Shown: in pieces, positions 1 to 6,421 of the stretch
Layout of the letters: the number at the start of each line of letters is the position of its first letter
Position numbering within the stretch: position 1 is the stretch's first letter
Assembly: GCA_045538465.1 (NCBI GenBank)
Contig: JAZSRK010000024.1
Span: forward strand, 1 to 21,962
Length of the DNA: 21,962 nt
Reading direction: 5' to 3'
Origin: Limiplasma sp045538465
GTDB taxonomy: Bacteria > Bacillota > Clostridia > Christensenellales > Aristaeellaceae
The notes under the pieces: generated by a model
What the model was told of the DNA's origin: nothing
What the model saw: the letters and a program-made list of their open reading frames with translations, nothing else
Databases searched by the model: none
Position numbers and translations under genes: made by a program

Positions 1-61
1 CCTGCTCCCCGCTTTGGCTAAAAATGTGCCACTGGCACATTTTCTTAACGCGTCGCGCCCA
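1..61. other. Gene-free left edge with a 23-bp palindrome
   Basis: No coding region is supported here. Positions 21-43 form a near-perfect palindrome: arms 21-31 (aaaatgtgcca) and 33-43 are exact reverse complements around a single central base. It starts with A residues and ends with TTTT, so as RNA it would resemble a small bidirectional terminator. It lies just outside the large inverted-repeat element that begins at 62. An open frame crosses this stretch but consists of repeat sequence and has no ribosome binding site. Confidence 0.6.
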
Positions 62-134
62 CGCAAGCGAAGGAGCCTTCTGCGGGTCTCCTCCCATGGG
101 GGCGTTGAGCCGAAGGCGATAAGCCATATCAGCC

Positions 135-190
135 AACCCTCTCCGGTTTCGCTTCGCTCAACCACCTCTCCCAAAGGGAGAGGCAAGTGG
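135..190 (-). repeat. 56-bp palindromic unit D, copy 1 (nested)
   Basis: This unit matches 15582-15637 in reverse orientation at 52 of 56 positions. On the minus strand it has a cctctccc/gggagagg hairpin with loop ttt, followed by a second short stem (ggtt/aacc) around tgagcgaagcga-like sequence. All four differences from copy 2 lie in a loop or preserve pairing (ggct/ggcc in copy 2 against ggtt/aacc here). It interrupts the otherwise collinear large element, which suggests it is a separately mobile or separately acquired module. Confidence 0.8.
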
Positions 191-252
191 GGGGCACGGA
201 GAGGCGTTCACGCCGAAGGCGGGAAGCCTTCACACCCAACCCCCGCTAAGCG

Positions 253-284
253 GCGCCCGCCCGCAGCATAGCGAGGACGGGCAC
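253..284 (-). other. Covarying hairpin in left element
   Basis: On the minus strand the arms gtgcccg (284-278) and cgggcgc (259-253) form a 7-bp stem with one G-U pair, enclosing an 18-nt loop. The matching hairpin in the right element has arms gggcatg and catgccc around a loop of the same length that differs at only two central bases. The stem changed while pairing was kept. Confidence 0.7.
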
Positions 285-299
285 TCACGCAAGCGGCGG

Positions 300-323
300 G
301 GGGTAGGGAAGGGACCCTACCCC
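300..323 (-). other. Hairpin with replaced stem in left element
   Basis: Arms 300-308 (ggggtaggg) and 315-323 (ccctacccc) are perfect complements around a 6-nt loop. At the same place in the right element (15273-15300) the hairpin has an almost entirely different 11-bp stem and another 6-nt loop, while the flanking sequence (cgcggc on one side, gccgcttgc on the other) is conserved. Confidence 0.7.
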
Positions 324-416
324 TTTAAGCCGCGGAACTATTGTCCACTCACTAGGGCGAACGGCGCGCCCCGCGCTAGCGGGTCGCACCGGACGCCCAC
401 CCTCGAGGAGGTTCCT

Positions 417-1787
417 ATGTCCACCCGTACCCTTCGCCCATCCAACGCCATTACAGAGGGCGTTATCTGGAAACAACTGCTTTCCTTCTTCTTCCCCATC
501 CTGCTGGGCACGTTTTTCCAGCAGCTGTATAACACTGCCGATGCCATTATCGTGGGCAAGTTTGTCGGCAAGGAAGCCTTGGCGGCTGTAGGCGGCTCCA
601 CTGCCACGCTGGCCAACCTGCTGGTGGGCTTTTTCGTGGGGCTGTCCTCCGGCGCAACGGTCATCATCAGCCAGTTCTACGGCGCTCGCAAGCCGGAGGA
701 AGTAAGCCGGACGGTACACACCGCTGCGGCGCTTACGTTGGTAGGCGGCGTTACCATTATGACGGTGGGTCTCATCTTCTCCCCGGCCATATTGCGGCTG
801 ATGGGCACCCCAGCCGATGTGCTGCCCGGCGCGATCACTTACCTGCGCATTTATTTTTGCGGCATGATCCCCTCGCTGGTATATAACATTGGTACGGGCG
901 TGCTGCGCGCGGTAGGCGACAGCCGCAGACCGCTGTATTTTCTCATTTGCGCCTGCATGGTGAACATCCTGCTGGATGTGCTGCTGGTGGTAGGTTTGGA
1001 GATGGGCGTGGCCGGCGCCGCGCTGGCGACCATTCTGAGCCAGCTGGTCAGCGGCGTACTGATCACCCTTTCGCTGCTCAAGACCCATGATGCATACCGC
1101 CTGCAGCCCAAAAAGATCCGCTTCCACGGCGATCTGCTGGGGCGCATCGTGCGCATCGGCTTCCCGGCGGGCATGCAGTCGGTGATGTACTCCCTGAGCA
1201 ACATCATCATCCAGACGGCCATCAACGGTTTCGGCACCGACGTAGTGGCAGCTTGGACGGCCTACGGCAAAATGGACGGTCTGTTCTGGATGACCATACA
1301 AGCCTTTGGCGTGGCCATTACCACCTTTGTGGGGCAAAACTTCGGCGCACAGAAATACGACCGCATGCGCCGCAGCGTAAAGGTATGCTTTGGCATGGCA
1401 GCGCTGGCCACGGTCAGCCTGAGCACGTTTTTGCTGCTGTTTGGCGGCGTGCTGCTGCGGCTGTTCACCGGCGATGCCAAAGTGGTGGAGTACGGGCTGA
1501 TCATCATCCGCACGCTGGTGCCCACCTACATCACCTATATCTGCATCGAGATCCTCTCCGGCGCTGTGCGCGGCACAGGCGATACCCTCATCCCCACGCT
1601 GATGACCCTGACCGGCGTGTGCCTGTTGCGGGTGGTGTGGATCACCGTTGTGGTGCCCCGGCATCCCCAGCTGAAAATGGTGCTGTACAGCTATCCCCTT
1701 ACTTGGATTGTTACTTCGGTAATGTATGTGGTGTACTATTTTAAGGGGCATTGGTTGGAGCGGGGGCTGAAGAACAAAGCGGCGTGA
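417..1787 (+). CDS. MATE family efflux transporter (DinF/NorM-like)
   Basis: This 456-residue membrane protein is of the usual length for the multidrug and toxic compound extrusion family, which exports drugs or metabolites in exchange for H+ or Na+. About twelve hydrophobic helices can be read, in two similar halves: one starts near residue 20 (FFFPILLGTFFQQLYNTAD) and the second near 250 (IGFPAGMQSVMYSLSN). Family-typical stretches include GKEALAAVGG near 55, GLSSGATVIISQFYGA near 75, GVLRAVGDSRRPLYF near 160, and GAVRGTGDT near 385. The ATG has a GAGGAGG site at 405-411 with a 5-nt gap. The start lies 14 bp from the end of the left inverted-repeat element, so any promoter must sit in or beyond the repeat; none could be recognised. 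Substrate unknown. No neighbour shares its transcription unit. Confidence 0.95.
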   Translation: MSTRTLRPSNAITEGVIWKQLLSFFFPILLGTFFQQLYNTADAIIVGKFVGKEALAAVGGSTATLANLLVGFFVGLSSGATVIISQFYGARKPEEVSRTVHTAAALTLVGGVTIMTVGLIFSPAILRLMGTPADVLPGAITYLRIYFCGMIPSLVYNIGTGVLRAVGDSRRPLYFLICACMVNILLDVLLVVGLEMGVAGAALATILSQLVSGVLITLSLLKTHDAYRLQPKKIRFHGDLLGRIVRIGFPAGMQSVMYSLSNIIIQTAINGFGTDVVAAWTAYGKMDGLFWMTIQAFGVAITTFVGQNFGAQKYDRMRRSVKVCFGMAALATVSLSTFLLLFGGVLLRLFTGDAKVVEYGLIIIRTLVPTYITYICIEILSGAVRGTGDTLIPTLMTLTGVCLLRVVWITVVVPRHPQLKMVLYSYPLTWIVTSVMYVVYYFKGHWLERGLKNKAA

Positions 1788-1802
1788 TACGAAAATAAAT
1801 AG

Positions 1803-1848
1803 AGCCCGGTGCAAACCGTTCTGGTTGGTTTGCACCGGGCTTTTGTTT
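1803..1848. terminator. Bidirectional intrinsic terminator between convergent genes
   Basis: Arms 1803-1817 (agcccggtgcaaacc) and 1827-1841 are perfect 15-bp complements around a 9-nt loop. On the plus strand the stem runs into ttttgttt, ending MATE transcription. On the minus strand it is followed by a T-rich stretch (complement of 1791-1800), so it can also end the sigma/anti-sigma transcript. Confidence 0.9.
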
Positions 1849-1885
1849 GGTCAGAATGCACGCCTGCGGCGAAGAACAAACGGGA

Positions 1886-3736
1886 TCAGTTGAAAATGGC
1901 GCTGATCAGCTTGCCGGTGGCCGCATCGAACACCGCCCAGCCTTCGTAGCCTTGCTGGTAGCTTTCCTCGGTAAGGAAGGCCAGCACCCATACGGGGGTC
2001 ATGACCATGCCATCGCTCTTTTGGTCACGGACAGGCATCCAGGTAAGGGTAGCTCGCTTTACCTGCGTCAGTTTTTCCGGGCAGCGGGAATCCGCCATCT
2101 CTCCGGGCAGAGCCTCGATGACGGTCTGAGCCTCCACCAGCCTTTCGGGGGTGCGAAGCACCTCGCCCTGCACATAAGCATCACGCAGGTTGATCTCCTT
2201 GATCCCATCGGCGGTCACATAGAATACCGCTTCAAACTGACCGGCGATGGCGCTGTCGCTGCCGAATCTGTGATAGATCAGGTAATAGCCTTCCTCGGCG
2301 GTGGTGGCGGTGGAATAGTCATAGCGGTAGGCGTTGGTAGACAGTGCACCGCTGTCGATGGCTGCATTGTACAGCGCGCCCATCTGATGGATGCGGTCAA
2401 CGCCCATATCCAGCGCTGTGGTGCAGGTATAGCCCGGCATGCCCAGTTTCGCCATCAGGGCTTCGGCCTGTGCTTTGGCCTCATCCAAGCTGATGGTCTC
2501 CAGCTGCGTGCTTTCCAGCGTGTAGATCTCGTCCGTGCCGGGGAAGCCGAAGGTCATCCAGCCAGCGATGGAACACACATCGGATACCAAGGCTCGTCTC
2601 GAAAGGACGGAGGTGACCGGGGTACCGTCCTCCAGCTCGCCGACCGCTTCGTAGGTGCCATCGTTGATGTGGTAGAAAAGGGTATAGCTGCTCCAATCCA
2701 GATGACCGCCGTCGTTGTAATCCACGGAGCCGCCGATGCTGCGGGTATACAGCTGCTCCTGGGCAACGCCGCTTTGGTTGAACCATGCGTAGTCCAGCGT
2801 GTTGCTGAAGTCCCGCTCCGTAGCCTTGTAGACGGGCAACGTGCCATTTTCGGTATAGGCAGCGGGAACCACCAGCTGCACCTCAGCGCTTTCCACGGCA
2901 GGCGCTACGGTGGGGTCGGGGGCAGCCGGATCGGCGGCAGGTGTACCCGCTACCTCGCTGAAAGGCTCGGGCTGGATCTCCACCGTCCATTCCTGATAGA
3001 CAGGATGGTCGTAGTCCACCTCGCCCTCTGGGGAAGTGGGGCGAACGCAGGCTGTCAAAACGATGGTGTAGGTTTCCCCTTCCGATACCACCTGTCCGTC
3101 CGACACCTCAAACATAAACTGCATGCTGCCATCCCGCTGGGGATACATGCCGCTGCCCCAACTGCCGGGAACCAGCAGCGCACCGCCATCCACACCGATC
3201 TTCTCAAGATAGAATTCCACATGTTTGATGGTGCTGCCATCCTGCTGGGCTTTTTCCAGAATGGTGGGGGTGCCTTCCGGCGCTTTATCGCCGTAATGGA
3301 CGTTGTAGCCGTAGGCGTCCTCCGGGAAGCAGTCCACACCTAGCAGCACCACGCCCTCACCGGGGGTGATGGTGCCCATGCCGTAGAGACCATGGTTGCG
3401 GTAGGCCACCTCATTTAAGGTAAAGGTAACGCCCTCCACAACGATGGCGTTTTCGGGCGCTGCCACTTCGCCTTCTTCCAGCCAAACTTGAAAATCCTTG
3501 CCGAAATGCTCACCGAAAAACGCCGTGATCTTTGGATAGAACGCCGCCAGTGCCACCCCCAGCATGCTGATGATCACCACGGCCAGAACCAGCGCAAGAC
3601 GCAAAGAATGCCGTATCTTCATATCGCTTTCCTCCTTGAGGGAGCCGGCAGCGTTCATCAAAGCGCGGGAGGCGCTTTCCGGTATTTCCGGAAAAACGCT
3701 TTGCAGGTCATGGGGATGCCATTGCTTATTCGTCAT
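1886..3736 (-). CDS. Large membrane-anchored protein, probable anti-sigma factor
   Basis: A 616-residue protein with a short cytoplasmic segment (1-45), one transmembrane helix (about 46-67, LRLALVLAVVIISMLGVALA) and a roughly 545-residue outer part. Its start overlaps the end of the ECF sigma gene by 11 bp, with GGAG about 10 nt upstream of the ATG; such coupling is typical of a sigma factor and its anti-sigma partner. The segment after the helix (70-280) has the beta-rich look of DUF4179-type domains found in clostridial anti-sigma proteins. A linker rich in A, P and D (about 265-285) separates it from a second region (300-616) that ends in GYEGWAVFDAATGKLI, PepSY-like in style. No zinc-binding anti-sigma motif (HxxxCxxC) is visible in the cytoplasmic part. 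The anti-sigma role is inferred from topology and gene order, not from a confident domain match. Confidence 0.7.
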   Translation of the reverse strand: MTNKQWHPHDLQSVFPEIPESASRALMNAAGSLKEESDMKIRHSLRLALVLAVVIISMLGVALAAFYPKITAFFGEHFGKDFQVWLEEGEVAAPENAIVVEGVTFTLNEVAYRNHGLYGMGTITPGEGVVLLGVDCFPEDAYGYNVHYGDKAPEGTPTILEKAQQDGSTIKHVEFYLEKIGVDGGALLVPGSWGSGMYPQRDGSMQFMFEVSDGQVVSEGETYTIVLTACVRPTSPEGEVDYDHPVYQEWTVEIQPEPFSEVAGTPAADPAAPDPTVAPAVESAEVQLVVPAAYTENGTLPVYKATERDFSNTLDYAWFNQSGVAQEQLYTRSIGGSVDYNDGGHLDWSSYTLFYHINDGTYEAVGELEDGTPVTSVLSRRALVSDVCSIAGWMTFGFPGTDEIYTLESTQLETISLDEAKAQAEALMAKLGMPGYTCTTALDMGVDRIHQMGALYNAAIDSGALSTNAYRYDYSTATTAEEGYYLIYHRFGSDSAIAGQFEAVFYVTADGIKEINLRDAYVQGEVLRTPERLVEAQTVIEALPGEMADSRCPEKLTQVKRATLTWMPVRDQKSDGMVMTPVWVLAFLTEESYQQGYEGWAVFDAATGKLISAIFN

Positions 3737-4190
3737 GCTCTGCCAGCTCCTTTCGTAACATGATCTTGGCTCGGTGAATCCGACTGCGCACCGCCGTAGC
3801 GGACAGGTTCAGCGCCTTGGCGACCTCTGCGGTATCCATTCCTTCGGAATAGTGCAGCACAAAGGGCAGCCGAAGCTTATCCGGCAAGCTTTCCAGCAGC
3901 ATTTTCAGCGTGATGCCGTCGGATGTTGCAGGGGTTTCCGGCAACTCCTCCATCAGGATGATCCGCTGGTTTTGGCGGCAGATCTGCTTGCAGGTGTTGA
4001 TGGCGATCCTTGTGATCCATGTGCCGAAATAGGCCTCGTTGCGCAGGGTGTACAACTTTTCCCACGCTTTGAACACCGTTTCCTGCAATGCATCCTGCAC
4101 ATCTGCTTGGTTTTTCAGCATACACAAAGCAACACGGTACAGCCTTCCCTGAAGCTGCTCGATCTGCTCCACAAACTGTTCTTTGGTCAA
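3726..4190 (-). CDS. RNA polymerase sigma-70 factor, ECF subfamily
   Basis: A 154-residue protein, normal length for ECF sigma factors, which redirect RNA polymerase to a small regulon. Region 2 spans about 8-75 and includes DVQDALQETVFKAWEKLY (core binding and -10 recognition). Region 4 spans about 100-150: LPDKLRLPFVLHYSEGMDTAEVAKALNLSATAVRSRIHRAK, a helix-turn-helix for -35 recognition. The start is TTG at 4190, supported by AGAGGTGA at 4204-4197 with a 6-nt gap; the ATG a few bases upstream is out of frame. It is translationally coupled to the membrane protein downstream, which probably holds it inactive until a surface signal arrives. The regulon cannot be deduced here. Confidence 0.93.
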   Translation of the reverse strand: MTKEQFVEQIEQLQGRLYRVALCMLKNQADVQDALQETVFKAWEKLYTLRNEAYFGTWITRIAINTCKQICRQNQRIILMEELPETPATSDGITLKMLLESLPDKLRLPFVLHYSEGMDTAEVAKALNLSATAVRSRIHRAKIMLRKELAEHDE

Positions 4191-4276
4191 TCTTCATCAC
4201 CTCTTTTGGAACGTTCCGACCATTAGATGCAGAAGGATGGATGTTTGTTGCACGGGGGAGGAATTTTTCTTTGTTG

Positions 4277-4285
4277 ATTATAGCA
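4277..4285 (-). promoter_or_regulatory. Extended -10 promoter for sigma/anti-sigma pair
   Basis: On the minus strand this reads TGCTATAAT, a perfect TATAAT preceded by TGn (extended -10). No convincing -35 hexamer lies 16-18 bp upstream, which fits extended -10 promoters. It is about 87 bp upstream of the TTG start. Confidence 0.55.
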
Positions 4286-4343
4286 TAGATGCTGTGGGGG
4301 CAGCGATCGTATGCATTGTTCGCGCCACCGCCGCACCCTCACA

Positions 4344-4385
4344 TTTATCGTCCGTCGAAATATTTTTATCGAAAAACGATAAAAA
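4344..4385. promoter_or_regulatory. Palindromic operator candidate plus third half-site
   Basis: Arms tttttatcg (4363-4371) and cgataaaaa (4377-4385) are perfect 9-bp complements around aaaaa. A further half-site TTTATCG lies at 4344-4350, exactly 21 bp (two helical turns) from the same heptamer in the palindrome. The palindrome ends 4 bp before the -35 hexamer of the DUF2975 promoter. The likely ligand is the Cro-like regulator encoded at the end of that operon; this is inference. Confidence 0.55.
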
Positions 4386-4389
4386 GTTA

Positions 4390-4418
4390 TTGACAAGCGA
4401 TATGGTCAGTGATAAGAT
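4390..4418 (+). promoter_or_regulatory. Sigma-A-type promoter for DUF2975/regulator operon
   Basis: TTGACA (4390-4395), a 17-bp spacer, and TAAGAT (4413-4418). Transcription would start near 4425 and leave an untranslated leader of about 157 nt before 4582. Confidence 0.8.
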
Positions 4419-4424
4419 ACAAAC

Positions 4425-4581
4425 TGTCGAAGCGCAAGACACTTCTGCCGGGGTTGGCCTCCCAGCGGAAAAAGCGATCTGCCCCATCGGGGCAGCGATC
4501 AGACCCAACGGTTTCTCACGACCCGCAAAATGACCATCAACAAACAAAAATATCGACCATCCAAAATGGAGGAAATAGAAA
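4425..4581 (+). other. Untranslated leader of DUF2975 operon
   Basis: The leader has a GC-rich hairpin, arms ctgcccc (4479-4485) and ggggcag (4489-4495), flanked by the direct repeat cgatc (4475-4479 and 4496-4500). No T-run follows it, so it is not a standard terminator. No known riboswitch was recognised. Together with the divergent promoter and operator, it explains the 377-bp gene-free gap before 4582. Confidence 0.45.
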
Positions 4582-5145
4582 ATGAGCAAGTTTGGCAAAA
4601 GCAACCTTTTCAAATTCAGCAAGACCGCTTCCAAGGTGATCGAGATCCTCAGCTGGATCGGCGTCGCCATGATCCTGTTTGTATTCATCGCCAGCATCGT
4701 AGACCTGAGCTGGGCGCAGGTCAACCTGATGCCCGAAAGCGGCGTCACCATGAATGGCGTATCCGTTACCATCAACGATGCCAGCGCAGCAGCAGGCGTA
4801 CCCACCAAGGCGGCGCTGATCGTTGTGCTTCTGTGCGGCATGGTCGGTTTTGCCGTACAGGCGCTCATCTTCCGCAATCTGCACAACGTGCTGGTAAGCG
4901 CCGAAAGCGGCTCCCCCTTCCAGCAGGAAAACGTTGTCCGCATCCAGCGCATTGGCTACCTGAGCATCGCCATGCCCGTGCTGGCCTTCGTTTTCACCCT
5001 GGTCGCCAAGCTGGTGGGCGGCCCTGATGCGCTGGAGCTTTCCTTCGACCTAAGCGGCATCATCATGGGTCTGCTGGTACTGTGCCTGAGCCAGTTCTTC
5101 GCCCACGGCGTAGAGTTGGAGCAGGACGTGGACGGCTTGGTGTAA
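4582..5145 (+). CDS. DUF2975 family membrane protein
   Basis: A 187-residue integral membrane protein with four predicted helices: about 20-42 (VIEILSWIGVAMILFVFIASIV), 75-97, 125-147 and 156-175. This matches DUF2975, a small four-helix family of unknown function that in Firmicutes is almost always followed by a short Cro-like regulator, as here. Between helices 1 and 2 is an outer loop of about 30 residues; between 2 and 3 is the conserved-looking FRNLHNVLVSAESGSPF segment. The start is supported by GGAGG at 4568-4572 with a 9-nt gap. The regulator gene follows after 13 bp, so both are one operon under the TTGACA/TAAGAT promoter. Confidence 0.85.
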   Translation: MSKFGKSNLFKFSKTASKVIEILSWIGVAMILFVFIASIVDLSWAQVNLMPESGVTMNGVSVTINDASAAAGVPTKAALIVVLLCGMVGFAVQALIFRNLHNVLVSAESGSPFQQENVVRIQRIGYLSIAMPVLAFVFTLVAKLVGGPDALELSFDLSGIIMGLLVLCLSQFFAHGVELEQDVDGLV

Positions 5146-5158
5146 AGGAGGGAACAAC

Positions 5159-5368
5159 ATGGGCAAGATCATCCTGCACTTGGATCGGGTCATGGTGGAG
5201 CGGAAAATGTCCCTCAACGAGCTATCGGAAAAAGTGGGCGTATCCAACGTGAACCTGTCCAAACTGAAAAACAACAAGGTGACCGCCATTCGCTTTTCCA
5301 CTTTGGAAGCCATCTGCGCTGCGCTGGGCTGCCAGCCCGGCGATCTGATGGAATATGTGGAGGAATAA
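5159..5368 (+). CDS. Small Cro/C1-type helix-turn-helix regulator (YozG-like)
   Basis: A 69-residue protein that is almost entirely one XRE-type DNA-binding domain. The helix-turn-helix is visible at about 17-40 (MSLNELSEKVGVSNVNLSKLKN), followed by the family-typical IRFSTLEAICAALGCQPGDLMEY. An AAAGGAGG site (5143-5150) overlaps the stop of the DUF2975 gene. Proteins of this type are encoded next to DUF2975 genes, and the pair is thought to form a regulator plus membrane partner. The palindrome at 4363-4385 just upstream of the operon promoter is the natural candidate for its binding site, implying autoregulation; this is not shown by the sequence alone. Confidence 0.9.
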   Translation: MGKIILHLDRVMVERKMSLNELSEKVGVSNVNLSKLKNNKVTAIRFSTLEAICAALGCQPGDLMEYVEE

Positions 5369-5377
5369 GTAAACCCA

Positions 5378-5412
5378 AGAGCGCCCGGGGGAACAGGTTC
5401 TCCGGGCGCTCT
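5378..5412. terminator. Hairpin between convergent genes, probable terminator
   Basis: Perfect 11-bp arms agagcgcccgg (5378-5388) and ccgggcgctct (5402-5412). It lies between the stop of the regulator gene and the stop of the minus-strand secreted protein. T-runs are poor on both strands, so termination strength is uncertain. Confidence 0.6.
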
Positions 5413-5432
5413 CGGGCTATAGACCAAAGGGG

Positions 5433-6188
5433 TCAGCGAATGGTAAAGGAGTCGGTGGCCAGCAGCTTGCCATCCAAATAGATCGTTACTTCATATTTGC
5501 CGGTGTGGATGCCGCCATCGTACTCGATCATGTTTTCAAAATCAGAGTTCAGCACGATCATGGTCTGCCAGAAGCCTTCGCAGTTTTCGTAAATGGTCAC
5601 TTCCGTAGCGTAGGAAGAAATATAGCCGCGGGGAGATTTGACCACCGTCAGTGCAGGCAGATCAAAATCGTTGCTGAAAACGGGGTGACGATAGTCTACC
5701 TTGAGCATGAAAGTGTGATCGTCCAGCATGTCTTCGATCTTGGAGGCGGTAAAGTCGCTGGCATAATTGTAGCCGTAGTCGCCCTGTACAGAATCCGGAC
5801 GGAAATAGGTCAGGTTTGCATCGTAGAGTCTGATGTTGTAGTCATCATACTTCGAGGGCACCCGCAGGGAAACAGAGGTCGCATCCAGCGTGTCGAAGTC
5901 GAAATCGTTCATTACGATCACGGTATATCTTTCGCCCGGCGCCATGGAATAAATGGTGTAGGAGGTAGCATTTCGCACCTGATCGGCCTGCATATTGGAG
6001 GCCTCGCCGGTGTACCCTTCGTTGATCCAGATAATGGTGGTGGTGGAGCCGATGGAATTGATGAAATTCACGGTCGCGGTGCAATCGCCGTTATCCTTTA
6101 CATCCATCAAAGTGACCGTTTCTGCTGCCAGACCGTATACAGGAAGCAGCATACATAGACAAAGCAACAATACGAACCATTTTTTCAT
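5433..6188 (-). CDS. Secreted protein of unknown function
   Basis: A 251-residue protein with a clear signal peptide: MKKWFVLLLCLCMLLPVYGLAAE, cleavage probably after residue 22. The rest has no membrane helix and no wall anchor. It looks beta-rich: residues 30-120 (NGDCTATVNFINSIG, later SYTIYSMAPGERYTVIVMNDFD) resemble an immunoglobulin or fibronectin-III-like fold, and a second beta-rich part (about 160-251) ends in GKYEVTIYLDGKLLATDSFTIR, a typical last-strand pattern of such domains. No catalytic motif was seen. The start is supported by AAAGGCGG (6204-6197, minus strand) with an 8-nt gap. It is transcribed alone, divergently from the BMP binding protein. Function not recognised. Confidence 0.8.
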   Translation of the reverse strand: MKKWFVLLLCLCMLLPVYGLAAETVTLMDVKDNGDCTATVNFINSIGSTTTIIWINEGYTGEASNMQADQVRNATSYTIYSMAPGERYTVIVMNDFDFDTLDATSVSLRVPSKYDDYNIRLYDANLTYFRPDSVQGDYGYNYASDFTASKIEDMLDDHTFMLKVDYRHPVFSNDFDLPALTVVKSPRGYISSYATEVTIYENCEGFWQTMIVLNSDFENMIEYDGGIHTGKYEVTIYLDGKLLATDSFTIR

Positions 6189-6239
6189 AACATGACCGCC
6201 TTTCTGTTGTAGAACAAGTTGTAACGAGCAACGTGGTTT

Positions 6240-6266
6240 TTTCCTGACTTCTATTTTATCAGGAAA
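6240..6266. promoter_or_regulatory. Inverted repeat overlapping a -10 element
   Basis: Arms tttcctga (6240-6247) and tcaggaaa (6259-6266) are perfect complements, 11 bp apart. The -10 of the minus-strand promoter lies inside the spacer, so a protein bound here could block it. Confidence 0.4.
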
Positions 6267-6281
6267 GAATTAGAAACGCAA
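6253..6281 (-). promoter_or_regulatory. Promoter candidate for secreted protein gene
   Basis: On the minus strand: TTGCGT (6281-6276), a 17-bp spacer, and TAAAAT (6258-6253), about 65 bp upstream of the start codon. The -35 is a weak match. Confidence 0.5.
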
Positions 6282-6332
6282 GAAGTCTTTATAATTAAAT
6301 ATATCCCCCCTTGTACCTGCTTTGCACCTCCA

Positions 6333-6362
6333 TTGCATTCAGCCCTGCCGGTATTGTATAAT
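6333..6362 (+). promoter_or_regulatory. Promoter for BMP binding-protein gene
   Basis: TTGCAT (6333-6338), an 18-bp spacer, and a perfect TATAAT (6357-6362), 59 bp upstream of the ATG at 6422. Confidence 0.7.
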
Positions 6363-6421
6363 ACGCCTGTCGGGATATGTGCCCGACTCCCAAGCCGATT
6401 TTGAAAGGATGGAGAAGAAAA

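Larger units (their letters stand above)
62..402 (-). repeat. Left copy of large modular inverted-repeat element
   Basis: Read on the minus strand, this stretch is collinear with 15198-15490. Shared blocks, outer to inner: 62-97 (36 bp identical to 15455-15490), 108-119 (12 bp, equal to 15431-15442), 202-233 (32 bp identical to 15365-15396), a hairpin at 253-284, a second hairpin at 300-323, 329-350 (22 bp identical to 15249-15270), and an end block at 390-402 (13 bp equal to 15198-15210). The copy is about 48 bp longer than its partner, mainly because a 56-bp palindromic unit (135-190) sits inside it. The inner end stops 14 bp before the MATE start codon, so the MATE ribosome binding site begins right at the element boundary. 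Confidence 0.85.

Noticed and set aside
14..271. 85-codon open frame in the left repeat cluster
   Set aside because: It is made of palindromic repeat sequence and has no ribosome binding site; such repeats often yield spurious predicted proteins.
285..1835. 516-codon open frame on the minus strand across the MATE gene
   Set aside because: It is exactly antisense to a convincing transporter, is rich in H, Q, A and G as expected for antisense of GC-rich coding sequence, and has no ribosome binding site or recognisable domain.
1847..3343. 498-codon open frame on the plus strand across the anti-sigma gene
   Set aside because: Antisense shadow of a protein with a clear membrane helix and a coupled sigma factor; it also starts inside the terminator.
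4425..4581. Riboswitch in the DUF2975 leader
   Set aside because: Only one short hairpin without a T-run is present and no known aptamer pattern was recognised.
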